DNA of 31,961 bases from Bigelowiella natans CCMP2755 (lineage: Eukaryota > Cercozoa > Chlorarachniophyceae). This document shows positions 10,533 through 23,739 of the stretch, piece after piece; position 1 is the stretch's first letter, and each line of letters starts with the position of its first letter. A model generated the notes under the pieces. The model did not search any database. It was not told where the DNA came from and worked only from the letters and a program-made list of their open reading frames with translations. The position numbers and the translations under genes are program-made. The DNA lies in NCBI GenBank assembly GCA_000320545.1, contig ADNK01003120.1, positions 1 through 31,961 of the forward strand. Reading direction: 5' to 3'.

Positions 10533-11560
10533 CCTCTGTCGCTGTATGTGTGGGCGTGGGCACTTGTATCCGCAAAGTGTATGTCGAAATATTTTTCTGG
10601 TTACGTCAAAAAATTCTTGCTTCACTTCCTTCGCAGCCTCCACGGCCTAACAACAACAACTTTCGGCTTCACTAGCGGCAACAACTCGGTGAAAAAAATA
10701 GCCGTGCATAATGAAGAAATTTGCGCAAGAATCTTGCTGAAGACCTGCTCACCCAGCCGAACCTTTTTATCAATTTTGGCAAGGTCTATTGTGAAGCGCT
10801 GGATCTCGTTTTTTTTCTTCGCCTGATATCTTTGTGAAAACAGTGCCGCCATTTTAGCGTTTGGGTAGTGGTGCGAGTTTGTCGTAACGATATCCATGCT
10901 ACCCATACCTCTTGAATCTTTGAATATCTGTGACGTACTTGTTCTTCAGGAACTTGAACTTCGTCACTAGCTCTCCATATTTCTACACACAACGGACAAA
11001 CATGAAGCAAATATTCCAGGTCACAGCTTTGTAGCTCCACTAGAAACACAACTGCCGATGACCTTGTTCAGTTCTTCGACGAGGCCGCGCTTGGCTCCTT
11101 TTGCACTTTTGGCAAAGCCGACTGACTTTCTCAGCGTTTCCGTTTCTGTTTTTAGACGATTATTTTCCTCCTTAAGCCGAGAAACAATTACCCTATGCTT
11201 CTCTGCTTCTGCTCTAGCTTGGTCTCCCGACTTGATGGCAGAATCCAGATTAGCCTTAATCACACGCAGATGCTCCTCTAGCTCGCGCTCACGTGGTGTT
11301 GGGGGCTGGGAAGAGTCAACAGGGTATAGGCGGTCAACAACGCCCTTCTTCTGCCCCCGATAATCAACATCTTCTTCCTGTTTTATGTGCTGCTCGAGTA
11401 TTCGATGCACGTCATCTATATCAACCTCGCCATTAATCAGAGACGATATGGTCTCTCCGAAGGAGGTGGCATCTTTCTTTCCCGCTGTCTTTTTCTCCAG
11501 CCTCGGCCGAAGCCCGTTGCGTCGCGCCTCCCCATCACCATTGCCATCTTCCATGTCCAT
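9960..11560 (-). CDS. Coiled-coil protein, 327 aa
   Basis: Minus-strand model, 5' to 3': 11560-11063, 10982-10909, 10829-10745, 10646-10605, 10436-10323 and 10130-9960. The total is 984 nt with consistent phases and a TGA stop. The ATG at 11560 begins MDMEDGNGDGEARRNGLRP. The first about 100 residues are charged and partly acidic. From about residue 110 to 300 nearly all sequence is heptad-like, for example RVIVSRLKEENNRLKTETET, LKKRLRDAVKALKEAQKEA and RERCAKLQKQVDAFKADL. The last 30 residues are Asp/Glu/Ser-rich and end DEDLN. There is no signal peptide or membrane segment. The family is not recognised. Length and layout suggest a structural, cytoskeletal or tethering coil, which is only an inference. 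A CT microsatellite (10499-10526) lies in the fourth intron. An upstream non-coding exon cannot be excluded. Confidence 0.8.
10499..10526. repeat. (CT)n microsatellite
   Basis: About 14 CT units on the plus strand (GA on the coding strand) in an intron of the minus-strand coiled-coil gene. Confidence 0.95.
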
Positions 11561-12057
11561 CCCCCTCCACCCCCACGAGGCAGTATGACCTTATTGTTCG
11601 AAGATGCCTCAAGATCCGAAAGCAGCAGCCATCGGAGCTCACGATGGAGGTGGCGGAGGTGCGGTTACACTCGTTGTTTCACGACTGCTCATGTCAGTTT
11701 CAAAAATAGGCACTGTGACAGGTGCACTTAGGCAATTTAATTCAGATGTTTTCGGCTTAAATAGGTTACAGTTTCGATTTTCCGTCGCGGCCACTGGTTT
11801 TTGTAGGAGAAAAGCGCAGCATGAGCGTATCACGTAAGTAAATAAGGCGAGCTGCTGTGTCGCAGGTCTTTTTTATGCGAAGAACTTCCATTTTATGGGA
11901 TCCGAAGATGTGCTCTCTGGGTTCCGCAGGGCCTCGCCGTTACCGCTCGGAATACCCCTTCGTATCCTGGAGTGAAGTGTAGAGAGGGAGAGTGCTCCTC
12001 TGCTCTGCTCCCCCCCCCCCCCCTTCACCCCTCCCCCTTGAATCAAAGCCACCTGTA
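11561..12057. promoter_or_regulatory. Divergent intergenic region
   Basis: This region separates the start codons of the minus-strand coiled-coil gene and the large plus-strand gene, so it should hold both promoters. No TATA box is evident. It contains a C14 tract at about 12011-12023. A 77-codon plus-strand frame from ATG 11604 (MPQDPKAAAIGAHDGGGGG) could be an extra 5' exon of the large gene, with a GTGCAC donor at about 11721. The frame of the first modelled exon is open upstream of 12058, and an acceptor ends at about 12048. Confidence 0.4.
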
Positions 12058-12490
12058 ATGGCCTTTGCAAACGGTGGGAGGAAGAAGAGCCCGAGAAGTG
12101 GCTCCTCATCACCATCGTCGATGTGGAGGTGAGCATGTCTAAACTCGCGTTCGTGCATGGACTCGGATCACATTGTTCTCGGGGGGGGAGGGGGGGAAGG
12201 AGAGATGGAGATGAAGTTACACACAGAAAAAAGGCAGTGTGATGAGATAGACGATGTCAATTTGTTTGCAGTCTAAAAAAGCCCAGACGTAAGTCTCTCT
12301 TGAGGACTAGCAAGACCTCCATGGACTCTCCCCATAGCAGAAGGGAAGGACCCAGCTTCTTGCCGAAGAAGGGGAAAAGCTTCACGAAACGGTGCACTTA
12401 CACAATGGTTTCCCAGAGACAATCTCTTGCTCCTGGAATCAGAATAATCCACTCCTACAGCTTTTCGCGAGCGCTTTCCTCCTTTTCCGC

Positions 12491-12524
<34 letters not shown>

Positions 12525-13078
12525 TCCATTATCATAATCGTCACATGCATGCCGATAACCCGTACGCAGCCCTAGGAGTGGCTCAGCAAAGAGCTCTAAA
12601 AAAGACACGGTCCTCGAGGAATTCAATGCCGTCGTTGACCAGGTTCCCACACCTTTCGGACTGCTGCTACGTCGGAGAGTCGTACGCACTCTGTTAATGC
12701 TAGAAACATATATATTCAAAGGTGAAGAAACTCCGACGGCGTCTCGCAAAAATCCTGGATGGAAGGTTCTCTACCACCCTCAATAGTATTCTCATTCCCT
12801 GTAAAACCCCGTCCTTACAGTATAAACTATGAAGAATCTCTTCATCCCTTCATGCCTCCTCTCGCCACCCCCTTTTAGGACCAAGAATGACGTAGCTTCC
12901 CAATGTGAGACTCTTCGGATGAGATCCGTGCTCCTGGAGAAGCGCCTGCCTTTCTTAGGTATGGCAACCACGGTTCAGGATATCAAAACCAGCAGCATAT
13001 ACGCTGAGAGATAAATCCCATCATTTGAGGGCAGTTTTTTCTTGATGTATGGGTTCAACGACTAGGGAAGACGATCTC

Positions 13079-13109
<31 letters not shown>

Positions 13110-13446
13110 TTATATGCATTTCGTCCTATATTTGGCAGTACACACATTGTGGTTGGGGATGCTGTCCTGTTGATGCCATCGCCGCATATGTAGGTCTGAT
13201 GCTAGCGAACGAGACTCACGGCACGGAATCAGCGAGAAAGGAGAAGATACTGAGCTCTATACACCAGTAGCTTTCGTGACGCTAAATCTGTCGCTCTACT
13301 CTTTCTACCCATAATTTCCTCTTCTCGTCTCCTCATCAGTTGGCTCAAGAAGTTCAGGATGAAGCTACAGTTACTTGGCGATATACGTAATATTGTTCGC
13401 ATGCTATGCCAGATGCCAAAAATATAATACTCTCTCTCTCTATCTC

Positions 13447-13507
<61 letters not shown>

Positions 13508-13753
13508 TTTCTTCTCCCATGCACTGACCCTCCGATTTGATTGGTATATGAATGCAGAATCGTCTCCTTCGAGAGTCGACGTATCGCTTCCACAACTGCC
13601 TAACCTACTTGAATCCTTCTCGGTGAGAGATGACCATTCAGTTATAGTCTTTATCGGGTTTTGCGTATGCAAAAACACGGCTGGACTCTTTAAGCGTGTC
13701 TTTATATTGTGCTCTTTCACTTTCTTTCTCCCCTCCCTCTCTCTTAACACACA

Positions 13754-13822
<69 letters not shown>

Positions 13823-14020
13823 TATATGAGTACTGTTCCACTTTTGCACGTTACCCCTTCCTTCTGCAGCCGAGGGAGCAAAATCTGAAGAATCCGCATG
13901 ATAAGAGGGAGAGCGACTTGAAATACCCTGTAGCAACGAAACCTATATTGAGGTTGTGCATAGCATCGGGAAAGGCACAAATATTTGCGAAAAACATGAG
14001 TTCGGAGTCCTAATATTAAT

Positions 14021-14058
<38 letters not shown>

Positions 14059-14075
14059 GTACACACATTCATATG

Positions 14076-14112
<37 letters not shown>

Positions 14113-15863
14113 CTATACCTTTGTGCGTGTGTGTGTGTTTGTCTACATTTTGTACTTGTACGGTATCAGGGTGCTCATCGTGAGAGCAGTAGGCCTCCAA
14201 GGCGAGGTAGTATTGAGTCTTGATTGCCGTCATTCTGCTTGTCAATGTGTACTACACAAATGCTACCATCGGTCGCTTTACTCTGCGAGCGTGGTTCAAC
14301 TGATTTCCAAACTGGCAATTAGGGAGAATACGAGGTCAAGATGGAAACTGCGCTCTTCACAGCATCGACCCCAGGCATGCCGTGTTTGCCTTCACTGCTC
14401 CATTTTTTTCGTGTTGTTATAACCCTAAAATACAATTACATATTTTGACCATTAGCGGTTGGGAGAGCAAAGCGGCATATCTGGGACTACTGGTCAGTTG
14501 CAGCTAACACACACCGCTGCCTGTAAGGGCCTTCTCCAATCATCCACAAGGAGTACATGTAGTAGCGATTTAGGGTCGGAACAGAGAAATGTCTAGCCGT
14601 AATTCAGTAATAAGAAGCGCATAACAGCTTCGAAACATCGCAGGATTGTGGAGGGGGGGCGGCAGAAGCAAGTTCTTCTATTTGCCACTGCGTTGAAACA
14701 TTTTCATTGCTTTGGCTCATATCGATATCTCGTCAGGATCCAAGGGGAGGCGGATGAGCGGGACACTCGAGCTATTTTCTCCATCGAGTACAAGGTATTG
14801 CTTTGCTGCTGCCATTGGTGGCGGGGTTTGGAATGATGTTTCTTAATTTTCCTCCCGGCCCCCCAGCCTGGGTGATAGTAAGATGATAGATGTCGACATG
14901 GCTTTACTTTCCCACATATTGTGTTCTAGTTTCTCAACCTCGTCGATTCCACCCCCCTCATCCCCCTTTTGTTAATTCTGACTTGCTGTTTCCGCGAAAG
15001 GGGAAGGAGGCGAAGCGAACAGCCGGTAATGATTCCACGAGATTAGCTCTACTCTTGTACTTGGGAGGAGAGAGTTTGGATTGATAGAGGGTTTGCCATG
15101 CTGCGTTACCAAATAAACGTACTGTACACATCCCTTTGTAGTCATTCTCCATTTGCAATTCAATGCTGCAGGTGTCGTTGCATTCGATTTCGCGCATCTC
15201 TTCAAACATAGAAAGGGCAGGCCTAAATCTACTACAACATCTGGTAGTATATCTCTTTGTCAGGAAAAAGAGAGAAGAACTCAGAAGTTGATATGCGACA
15301 TTGACGCTAAGTATTCGTGTTCTCTCACAACCCAGATTCCTCGAGCAAAGCGAAGAACGACCGACCCTCGCGTTCCAAGCAGTATAGGCGGCGCCGAAAC
15401 CAACGCGTAGATCATGTTGCGGTTGGAAGATTGATCAGTTTGTACGAGCAAATGTCACATGAGGCGACGGCGAAAACAGAAGAAGGGCTGGACAAGGTTC
15501 TTCCCATTGCCCCCCCCTCCGATGAGAAACCATCCCCCATCTCAACAAATCACCCGCTCACTTCGCTTGAAAGCGGAGATTTGGGTATGATGATGGGGTA
15601 GTGTCTCTTCGCTTTAGAAGGGGGCGCGATTTGGGAAGATTTCCATCAAATGAGAAAGAGTATGCTGCTGAGAAATCGCTCTTTGTTTCCCCATCAAAAT
15701 GATAATCAACTCCCCCGCCTCCTCCGTTTTGCAGTTAGAACCCATAAACTTCTGACACTAAATTTCCAACAGATGGTGGACGCCGCATCAAGTATCGTCT
15801 CCTCTTCGTCATCTTCATTGCAGCACGAAGAAGATCAAGTCATACGAGGAGAAAACCAGCAAG
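12058..15863 (+). CDS. Giant gene, exon block 1 (basic N-terminus)
   Basis: Exons: 12058-12128, 12272-12391, 12570-12642, 12722-12765, 12879-12958, 13194-13266, 13340-13386, 13558-13622, 13870-13952, 14290-14334, 14737-14794, 15001-15025, 15172-15243, 15336-15584 and 15735-15863. Phases agree at every junction. It starts MAFANGGRKKSPRSGSSSP, then basic segments (LKKPRRKSLLRTSKTS), a short coil (CETLRMRSVLLEKRLP) and LISKLAIRENT joined to RIQGEADERDTRAIFSIEYK. The exon at 15336-15584 is the longest here and reads RRRRNQRVDHVAVGRLISL and onward. Alternatives: acceptor 15141/15142 instead of 15171/15172 adds ten codons in frame. An exon at 14170-14206 is also open but breaks the later phases. 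Without the 15584 donor the frame ends at TAG 15601. Confidence 0.55.
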
Positions 15864-16500
15864 GTGCTGGTTTGATTTCTTTGGGTTGTATCTACGTTAT
15901 CATTATGTCATGTGTGGAACGATTCGGGATCTATTAGGCACGTGCACGCACGCACGCACGCACGCACGCATGCTTGAACAAAGTCATATGAATAAAATGA
16001 GTTAAATGCTCTGTAACGTAACGAATGATAGGGGATCAAGAGGAAGAGAACACCGAGTATTTCTGGCTAAGCGCTGGTGTGTCCCCCTTCTTTATTTGAC
16101 TGATATTAGGAAGCAATCGAGAAATGTTGTTTTCCATGATTGCTATGCATTCATTCATTATTTTTCTCCCTCTGCTTTCAGGGACAAGATCCCCAGTGTT
16201 CCTCCAAATAGGACTTCAAATCCAGCACGTATGTCATCATTTTCGGCGCATTTACTATTCTAATTTTTTTCGAGAAATGCACGTGATAAAGATTATCGTT
16301 CTTTTCTCTCGGCATTAGTAGCCATGTATTAGTACGCACTTTGTTTTGTATTTGCTTTTCCTTCCCTTCAATTGGGCACGACTGCGCTTCTTGCTCTCCC
16401 CTGCTGTCTAGAATCGGGATCGCCATTCACACAAGAAGAAGAGCATGGCGGTGCCAAGGTTTCCCAAGCTGTGAGATGTGTGCAATATGCTGAAAACGCA

Positions 16501-16550
<50 letters not shown>

Positions 16551-16553
16551 CTT

Positions 16554-16594
<41 letters not shown>

Positions 16595-16758
16595 CACACA
16601 ATCATCTACATAGGCCATGGAGGTCGATGTCTTCGTCACTGCCCTCGCTCACCTCCCTTGGCTACGCATCGAGCATAACACAAACTCCATTTAGATGCTT
16701 CCCCTTTCCTGTTTTACGTGATTTTCAGGTGGATAACAAAATTAGGCATGCAATTTGC

Positions 16759-16801
<43 letters not shown>

Positions 16802-18619
16802 ACACACACACACACACAAATGCGCACACATACACACATTCACAATGCTTGTAAAATTTTCGCTGACAACCCTCCAAACACAACACAATCTTAGCCGGTG
16901 CTCTTCAACGTATCTCTCACTTCGGCCTCTTGCAATGTACATGCGTACATGTTAAGTGTATTAGAATGGATAGTTTTAGCTGTACATCTATGATAAGAAT
17001 TCAAGCTATACATAATAGTTAAGTTGCTCAACACGTCATTGAATGTGATCAGCTGATATACATTTCTGCCGTAGCTTTTCCACATAATTTTTCCTAATAC
17101 AATGTCACCTCTTCTTTTTCTTAGGAGTTAGCTCGTGTTTTCTTCTCCTACGGAGGAGTTGAAGGAGGCATACGCGACATGCATGGTATTTCTGTCTATC
17201 GCCCTCCCCCGCCCCTCCTCTCTGTATGGACATGTGTTTATATAAATACGATCCGCATCTGGTAGGTATAGCACGTGTGAAGCACGATGTTGTTTGCACC
17301 GGCCGGAAAACATTCCTGCCGAACATCTTCTTCACCTTGTTACTTGTTCTCGATGCATTGCATTGCATTGCAATCGCACTTTAGTGACGTAAGCCTCGTT
17401 TCTCATGTTGTGCGTATCATCAAAATATAGGCGCAGCGCCCCCGAAAGCAGGGAAGAAGGCGAAGAAGGGTAATAAGAAGAAGAGGCAGCCTGTACACAC
17501 ATACTCATACTCGTCCAAAGCCCAATCTGCGTTTCCTTCGGCCTCTTCCTCCTCCTCAGTAGCCCACGGTTCGATCACGTTTAGATGTGTGATAGGCGGG
17601 GGGGGGGGGTTGCCATTAGAGTCTATAGATATGATGACGATGCTGTTGGCATTGCGCGAAGGAAGGCACCCAGCTGGTCGCATAATCGATGTTTATACTC
17701 ACTATAAATAGCCGCCGGCAGCTACTCCTCGTTGGGATCGCTTCAATCCATGCAGTCTGCCCAGTCCGATCCACATCCGAGTTTGCAATCAAAGGTTGCT
17801 GCGATTTGCACACTTAGCAGCGGGTGCAAGCGGAGGGGGTTAGAAGAGTTGATGTAGGAATTTCTTTCCGGTTATGTGATTGAAATATAAAAGCTAATAT
17901 GCGTGTGTATGGCTGTTTTTGCGTGAGTAAGCAAGGATACGCATATATCGTGCCAGTATTAACATGATATGCGTCTTGTTTGTGCGTACTAGGAGCGTCG
18001 TTTTCCGGGTTCCCCCCATGACCGCTGTGGCCAGTATTATCACGACGTGGAGGGTGGGGGGGAACAGATATTGTTTGCTCCTGCAAACATCAGAGGTCTC
18101 CTTGCAAGATGGGTGCGTCACAGACAATCACACTGTCAATATGAGAGTTGTATAGGAAAATGACATTGTAGTGCAATTCGAGGATATGGATAAAAGGAGA
18201 GGCAGTGTTGTAGACCTAACACAATATACATGCTGTGTTGAAATTCGCAACATTAATTGAAACCTTTATTAATGCTCAGGTTCATGAAACGTCAGCCTCC
18301 TCATCATCGTCATTATCACCAACTTCAACAGCCTCTAGGCCCCAATCGGCTGAAGGCAACCACAGCAGCGACAAAGCAATGTATAAAATAAGCCGACAAT
18401 GACCAAAGTTACACATCTAAGATTAAATTCAGTCCAATATTCTAGAGTTGGCAAATCACATCGATTGCGTTTTTATTACTTAGAACGCAAAACACCACAG
18501 AGTAATACACTCTCCCCCCCCCCCATTATCTAAGTTATCGGACTTGTTAAAAACAGGCATACGTGTTCAGTCGAGCTTCGTTTGCCGAAAGTGGCGACTC
18601 CAGATGGTAGACCTGTTCG

Positions 18620-18665
<46 letters not shown>

Positions 18666-19341
18666 AAAAACGTAGTTACTTGCTGTGTTAGAATTCCACA
18701 GAACACCAGGCAGCCTACAGTCGGTCAGAATGATGTGAAAATACCGATTCTCAGTTTGTCCAACTACCCCCGCATGACCTATGATCTAAGAGAAAACATT
18801 CAATTAATTGGGGAAACAGGTGCATACTTGTTCATCGAGGCTGCCACTGAGGGGCCCACCCACTCGATCTCGGCCACTTCGTCGTCGTCACCAGCTCCAT
18901 GCCTCCCAACCCACTGTGTGGTGGCGTCGGAGGGGAAACATCTCCTTGCCAGCTTTCCTCTCAGATGGCGGCGTGCGCCGGCCGACAACGACAGAGACAA
19001 TGATGGCCTCGATGAGCACGGTGAGAATCCAAAACAGTTTGTCTCGAACGAACATCGTCGCCGCCGTTATCGCCGGCAGCCTGGCAGGAGATCTCAGAGG
19101 CAGGATACAGGAGAGCAGCGACGAAGATTGTACTGTTTGGAGAAAGTCCCTGGTCCTTTGCCAGAGACGTTAGGAGTCTCTCTCATCGTCGTGGGGAATG
19201 GGAAGCAGCACAATCAGATGAGAATACGCGGAAGAGGTGCCTATAATGCTTTGGCGCTGCTTTTGTATTGCAATTTATTGAACAAACAGACGCGCGCGCG
19301 CGCACATACACACATACACACACATAAGAGAGAGAGAGAAA

Positions 19342-19384
<43 letters not shown>

Positions 19385-22300
19385 TATATTACAAACGTGT
19401 GTACGTGATATGTGGTGCGATGAAGTTTACCGTGAATATTGATTCACATTTACAACAAGTTTCTCCCCCCCCTCTCCGAAACACATCCTCATCGCAGCTC
19501 CAAGAAAACCACACAGCTTTTCTGCGGCTGACACCCGTGAAGGCGTCCGTGTGAGAATTAAGGTAGTTCTAAAATTTGCTCCCGAATCCACACACAATTT
19601 AATTGGGGAAAAACGGGAAAACATGCTCACCACTAACAAAACGTCTAAAACCAAATATTCCAAGAGATGTTGGATATCATATCGTATTATGATGGCAACT
19701 CAGCTACTTTACCACACCTAATTCTCCCCCCGCCCCCCTCTCCTCTCCCTCCCCCCTTTCAAACAACAACAAGCGCCTGGGACTGGTACAACTTGTCTCT
19801 GTCGCCGAAACTACTACTAGTGCAACGTCTTCAACTCCTTCTTTTACGAAAGCATCTATAAAGGCTGAGGCCGACAAACCCGCCGCCACAGCCGATATGG
19901 AAACAGCTCTTAGCGCTTCTCCTTCAGTGCGTAAGTTTCTAGATCAACCGAGCAACCATATCTCCATCAGCCCCCTCAAAATCAGCAAGGAGCACATGGC
20001 CACAACGACGAACCAAGATCCAGGTTTTCCATCCTCAGCATCGTCTCCTGCTGTGTTTCCGCTTGATGTTGATGATGCGGGAGGAGGCGCGAAGAGGAGA
20101 GGGCGACAGATACCGGCCACGAAGTCCGTTCTCAAGCAGCGTCATGGTGATTTATCTCCTACTTCTTCTGGAAGTCGCCGTCGAAAGAGCTCGGCCACAA
20201 TTCAGTCAAACGGTTTCCGGTTCACTGATGACCCCTCCACTCCGGCTACAAAGGTGGCCCACATTTAAAAATATTGTACCTGTGCTCGTGTTCGTGTGTG
20301 TGTGTGTGTGTGTGTGCTCGTGTGTGCTCGTGTGTGCTTCCGAAGCATATATACCATTCCACAGTCAAGTCATAGATTGCTAAGAGTAGGCAACAAGAAG
20401 CAAGTGCCATAGGTGTCCCATCTTCATGGTGGCCTCACTTTGCTTACTGTATTCGTAGACTTTTTCATCGGATCCTTCGACGCAGCAGAGCAGCACGGCT
20501 ACAATAGATACGGTAACGCCTAACTAACCGATTTATGCGGATATAATGCCTTTTACATAGAGCGGCGGAACTTAATTTTACCCACCGGGTGGCGCTGTGA
20601 ACGAACATGCCTAAACTTCATTCTTTTGAGTAACTTTGCAACTTTTGCCAGATCTTCACTGGATCTATTCAGCTCAGGGACGACGTGAAGTACAAGGTGG
20701 GGAGGCGGGAGGTCACGAAGTCTCTTCTTGTTACTCATGATAATACTAGAGTATACCTCATTTATGCGTGCTTGAAAGGATGGGGAAGGGATATGTGTTT
20801 TCTCAGAATGACGCTGTTAACAATCCATTTGTCCCCCTCACCCCCCCCCCTTTCTCCCGTTCTATGCTATATTCTGTCTATATGCTCCTTTTCATGATAA
20901 CCTAGCTGGAGGAAAGCGATCAAACAAAAGGTAAAGTGCAAACACGGGGAACACATAGATTCTACGAATCACACATCGAGTGAGAAAATACACTGAGGGT
21001 TGTCTTTAAAGAAAGTCGCCAATTCTGTCACCCAACGTCATGTGTTGGCATCTGAATTGCATATTGTCTATATACTGATAGACGAGTCAACAATAAGCAA
21101 CACTCTAAAGCGCCTGAGCAGGGAGCTCAGTGAAATGGTAGGTTGTCGTTATTTGCCATCGTTGCATCGGTCTTTTTCGGCGGCCTTGTTATATTCTTGT
21201 TGGCGACGAAGTGAGACAAAGGGGACATTTGCATTTGCAGGCAGAAGAGCAGTCCCCGCGGACGCCAACCTCTACTCAAGAATCACACGCTTCAGAGATG
21301 AGAGGTCAGCACTAGCACAAACAACTAGGACAAACATCATAGATAAGTTTCATCGACTCTTCACTTACGTTGATCGTGCTCTTACCCTTTAGTGAAGTCT
21401 TTGGAGCAGAATCCGCTTGATTCTATGCCGACTATCGGCGCAATTGAGGCCAACTACGATACCGAAGAGTTTTACCCTTCATCAGTCGGTGAGAGAGTTA
21501 ACGACTCCAATGACAAATGATTTTGAAACTGCCTTCCACGTGCGTGCATGGGTTCGCGCGAATTGCTTCTTTGCCGCCATCTCAGCTCGTCGCCTGACAG
21601 GTATTTTGCGAACATTACTTCCCAACCCCAAAAAAAAGGTGTGGCGTCTCCGAGATCGCTGGCGTCGCGCACAGGCGTCTTCTCCTCTTTCTTGCCGGGT
21701 TCGGCCGCTGCACTTCCCTCCTCCATAGATGCCACAAGCAGCACTGGATTGCGGAACAGCCGAGCTAAGACTCGCCCGGGCAGCACCCACCACATGTTGC
21801 CTGTCCCAGAGCTAGGGGCCGGTTCCGCAGAAGAGAAAGCGCCAGCCTTGGGAGCCGAACAGAAGATTTCGAAAGATGCTGATGCTAGGGTGGAGAATAA
21901 CCATCCGCGCTTGGTCCCCACTTCTCTTGTATCGAATGCGGGGGATGGTGGTTCTAGTGAGAAGACTCGTCAGGGTAGCAGCAGTCGCAGCCCGGATAGC
22001 AAATGGGACGATGGCAGTTGTTCCCACAGCGAAGGGGACAGGGGGTCCGCAGCCAATGAAAAGAAGACGACGATTAAAATGCACGAAAGCGGTGTTCAGA
22101 ACCTCGATAACGTCGTCACTGTAGATGCGAACGACATCAAGGTGCGTGATTTTGGCCATCACCAGCAGCAGCATCATCATCATCGTCATCGACATCCTCG
22201 TAATCGTGATCATCAAACACATCCACAATACGACTATTCTTTAGGTGTTGAAAAGCACAAAGCTTCGCAACCGGGTTGAAGACTATTGCATTTATCCTTT

Positions 22301-23619
22301 TGCTAGCTTTCTCTTTCTGAATCCGCTTGCACACACGCACGCACGCACACATATACACACACACACAAACACACACACCAGCACGCACGTACGACACATA
22401 TAGGTATTAAAAATACAAAAACCTTAAAAAAGTCTATTTATTGTTACAAAGTCATGATTTTATTCTGTCAGCGGCGGGAGAGCAACTATTCCGACGTCGC
22501 CGTGGCCTATAATTCGTCTTCCGAGCACTCCATCACTCCGGCGGGAGAAGGGGGGGAGCAAAAACACGGCGACTCGGTCACAACCAACGCGAATTCTATT
22601 AAGACCGTCACTCTGCCAAGTTTTGAAAGGAAAAATCCTCATGGTGAGTTACTGCTCAACCGTCGGTTAAGTCCGTCCTTTCTTTTCCTTTGCTTTTCCC
22701 CTTTCGCTCGCGGCCGAAACATAACGTAAGCACTGCAACATGCTCTGCCATAGTCAGTAGGGGTCTTCTTCCTCCTGCCCCCTTTCCCCCCCCCCCCCCC
22801 CCCCTCTTCACAGTGCTATAATTTCTGTTCTGCTCCCCGTCCACTTTCATCTTCAGGCAGGAGAACATCGGCTCCAGGCACCAAAACAGCTTTGGGGGGG
22901 CGGGAGAGCAAGCATGCTAAGGCCGAAAGGCTTGGAATAGAAGGCAAACGAGCAGAAGCGGCAGCAACAGATGGGAACGCGCTGAACACTACTGAAGTAA
23001 GTCACTTTGATTATGAAACTTTATCATTTCACATTACCTTGTAAGTCTCTCTCCTTCTCTTCCTGTATCTTCGTCTCTCGATTCTTTTTTTAAAAAAAAA
23101 TCTGAATTCCTTGTGTACACGCCGAAATTTTTTGCGATCCAACTCCTCCCCACTTTTTGCTTTTTCCCTAACGCAATAACCTAGGTGGGCAGGGGGCAAG
23201 AGAGGAAGCTTGGCGGAGATACAACGGTACAATGAAACTAGAGAAGAAAAGATTTTTATGTAACTCAAATCGAGAGAACAACAAATATCTCCCACATCAC
23301 ACATTCGTAGCTCACTTTTTTTGCTCTTTTCGCTATGCCCCCCCCCCCCCTTTTCCTTGCTCTGAAAGGTGAACGAAATACAGCGTATTAAGTTGCGAAT
23401 CAATCTTCACAAATCTACGCCGAAACTGGTAGGGATTAATGTCATGAGATGACCTCTATTATGTATCTTAAATACAAACCTTGTCACATCATTAGGGCGC
23501 TCTTCTTTGCGAGGATCTTGCTCGTGCTCTTGGTAATCGTAGAAAATATAACATGTAGAGTCCCTCTCCACCTATGACCCATCCCTCCTTTCCACCGTCT
23601 TCACTGCGTCCTCTCTCTT

Positions 23620-23673
<54 letters not shown>

Positions 23674-23695
23674 CTTTCCAACACACACGCAGAGA

Positions 23696-23739
<44 letters not shown>

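Noticed and set aside
12300-12697. Frames with poly-Ile or poly-His from the CAT repeat
   Set aside because: The repeat lies in an intron bounded by a phase-consistent donor at 12392 and acceptor at 12569.
13229-13936. 235-codon minus-strand frame rich in IYIYIY and VCVCVC
   Set aside because: Translation of TA and CA arrays lying antisense to supported exons of the giant gene.
22142-22279. His/Arg-rich extension after exon 21675-22141
   Set aside because: A good AAG/GTGCGT donor at 22142 leads in phase to a clearly coding exon at 22472. The CAT-repeat tail ending in TGA is more likely intronic, though an isoform is possible.
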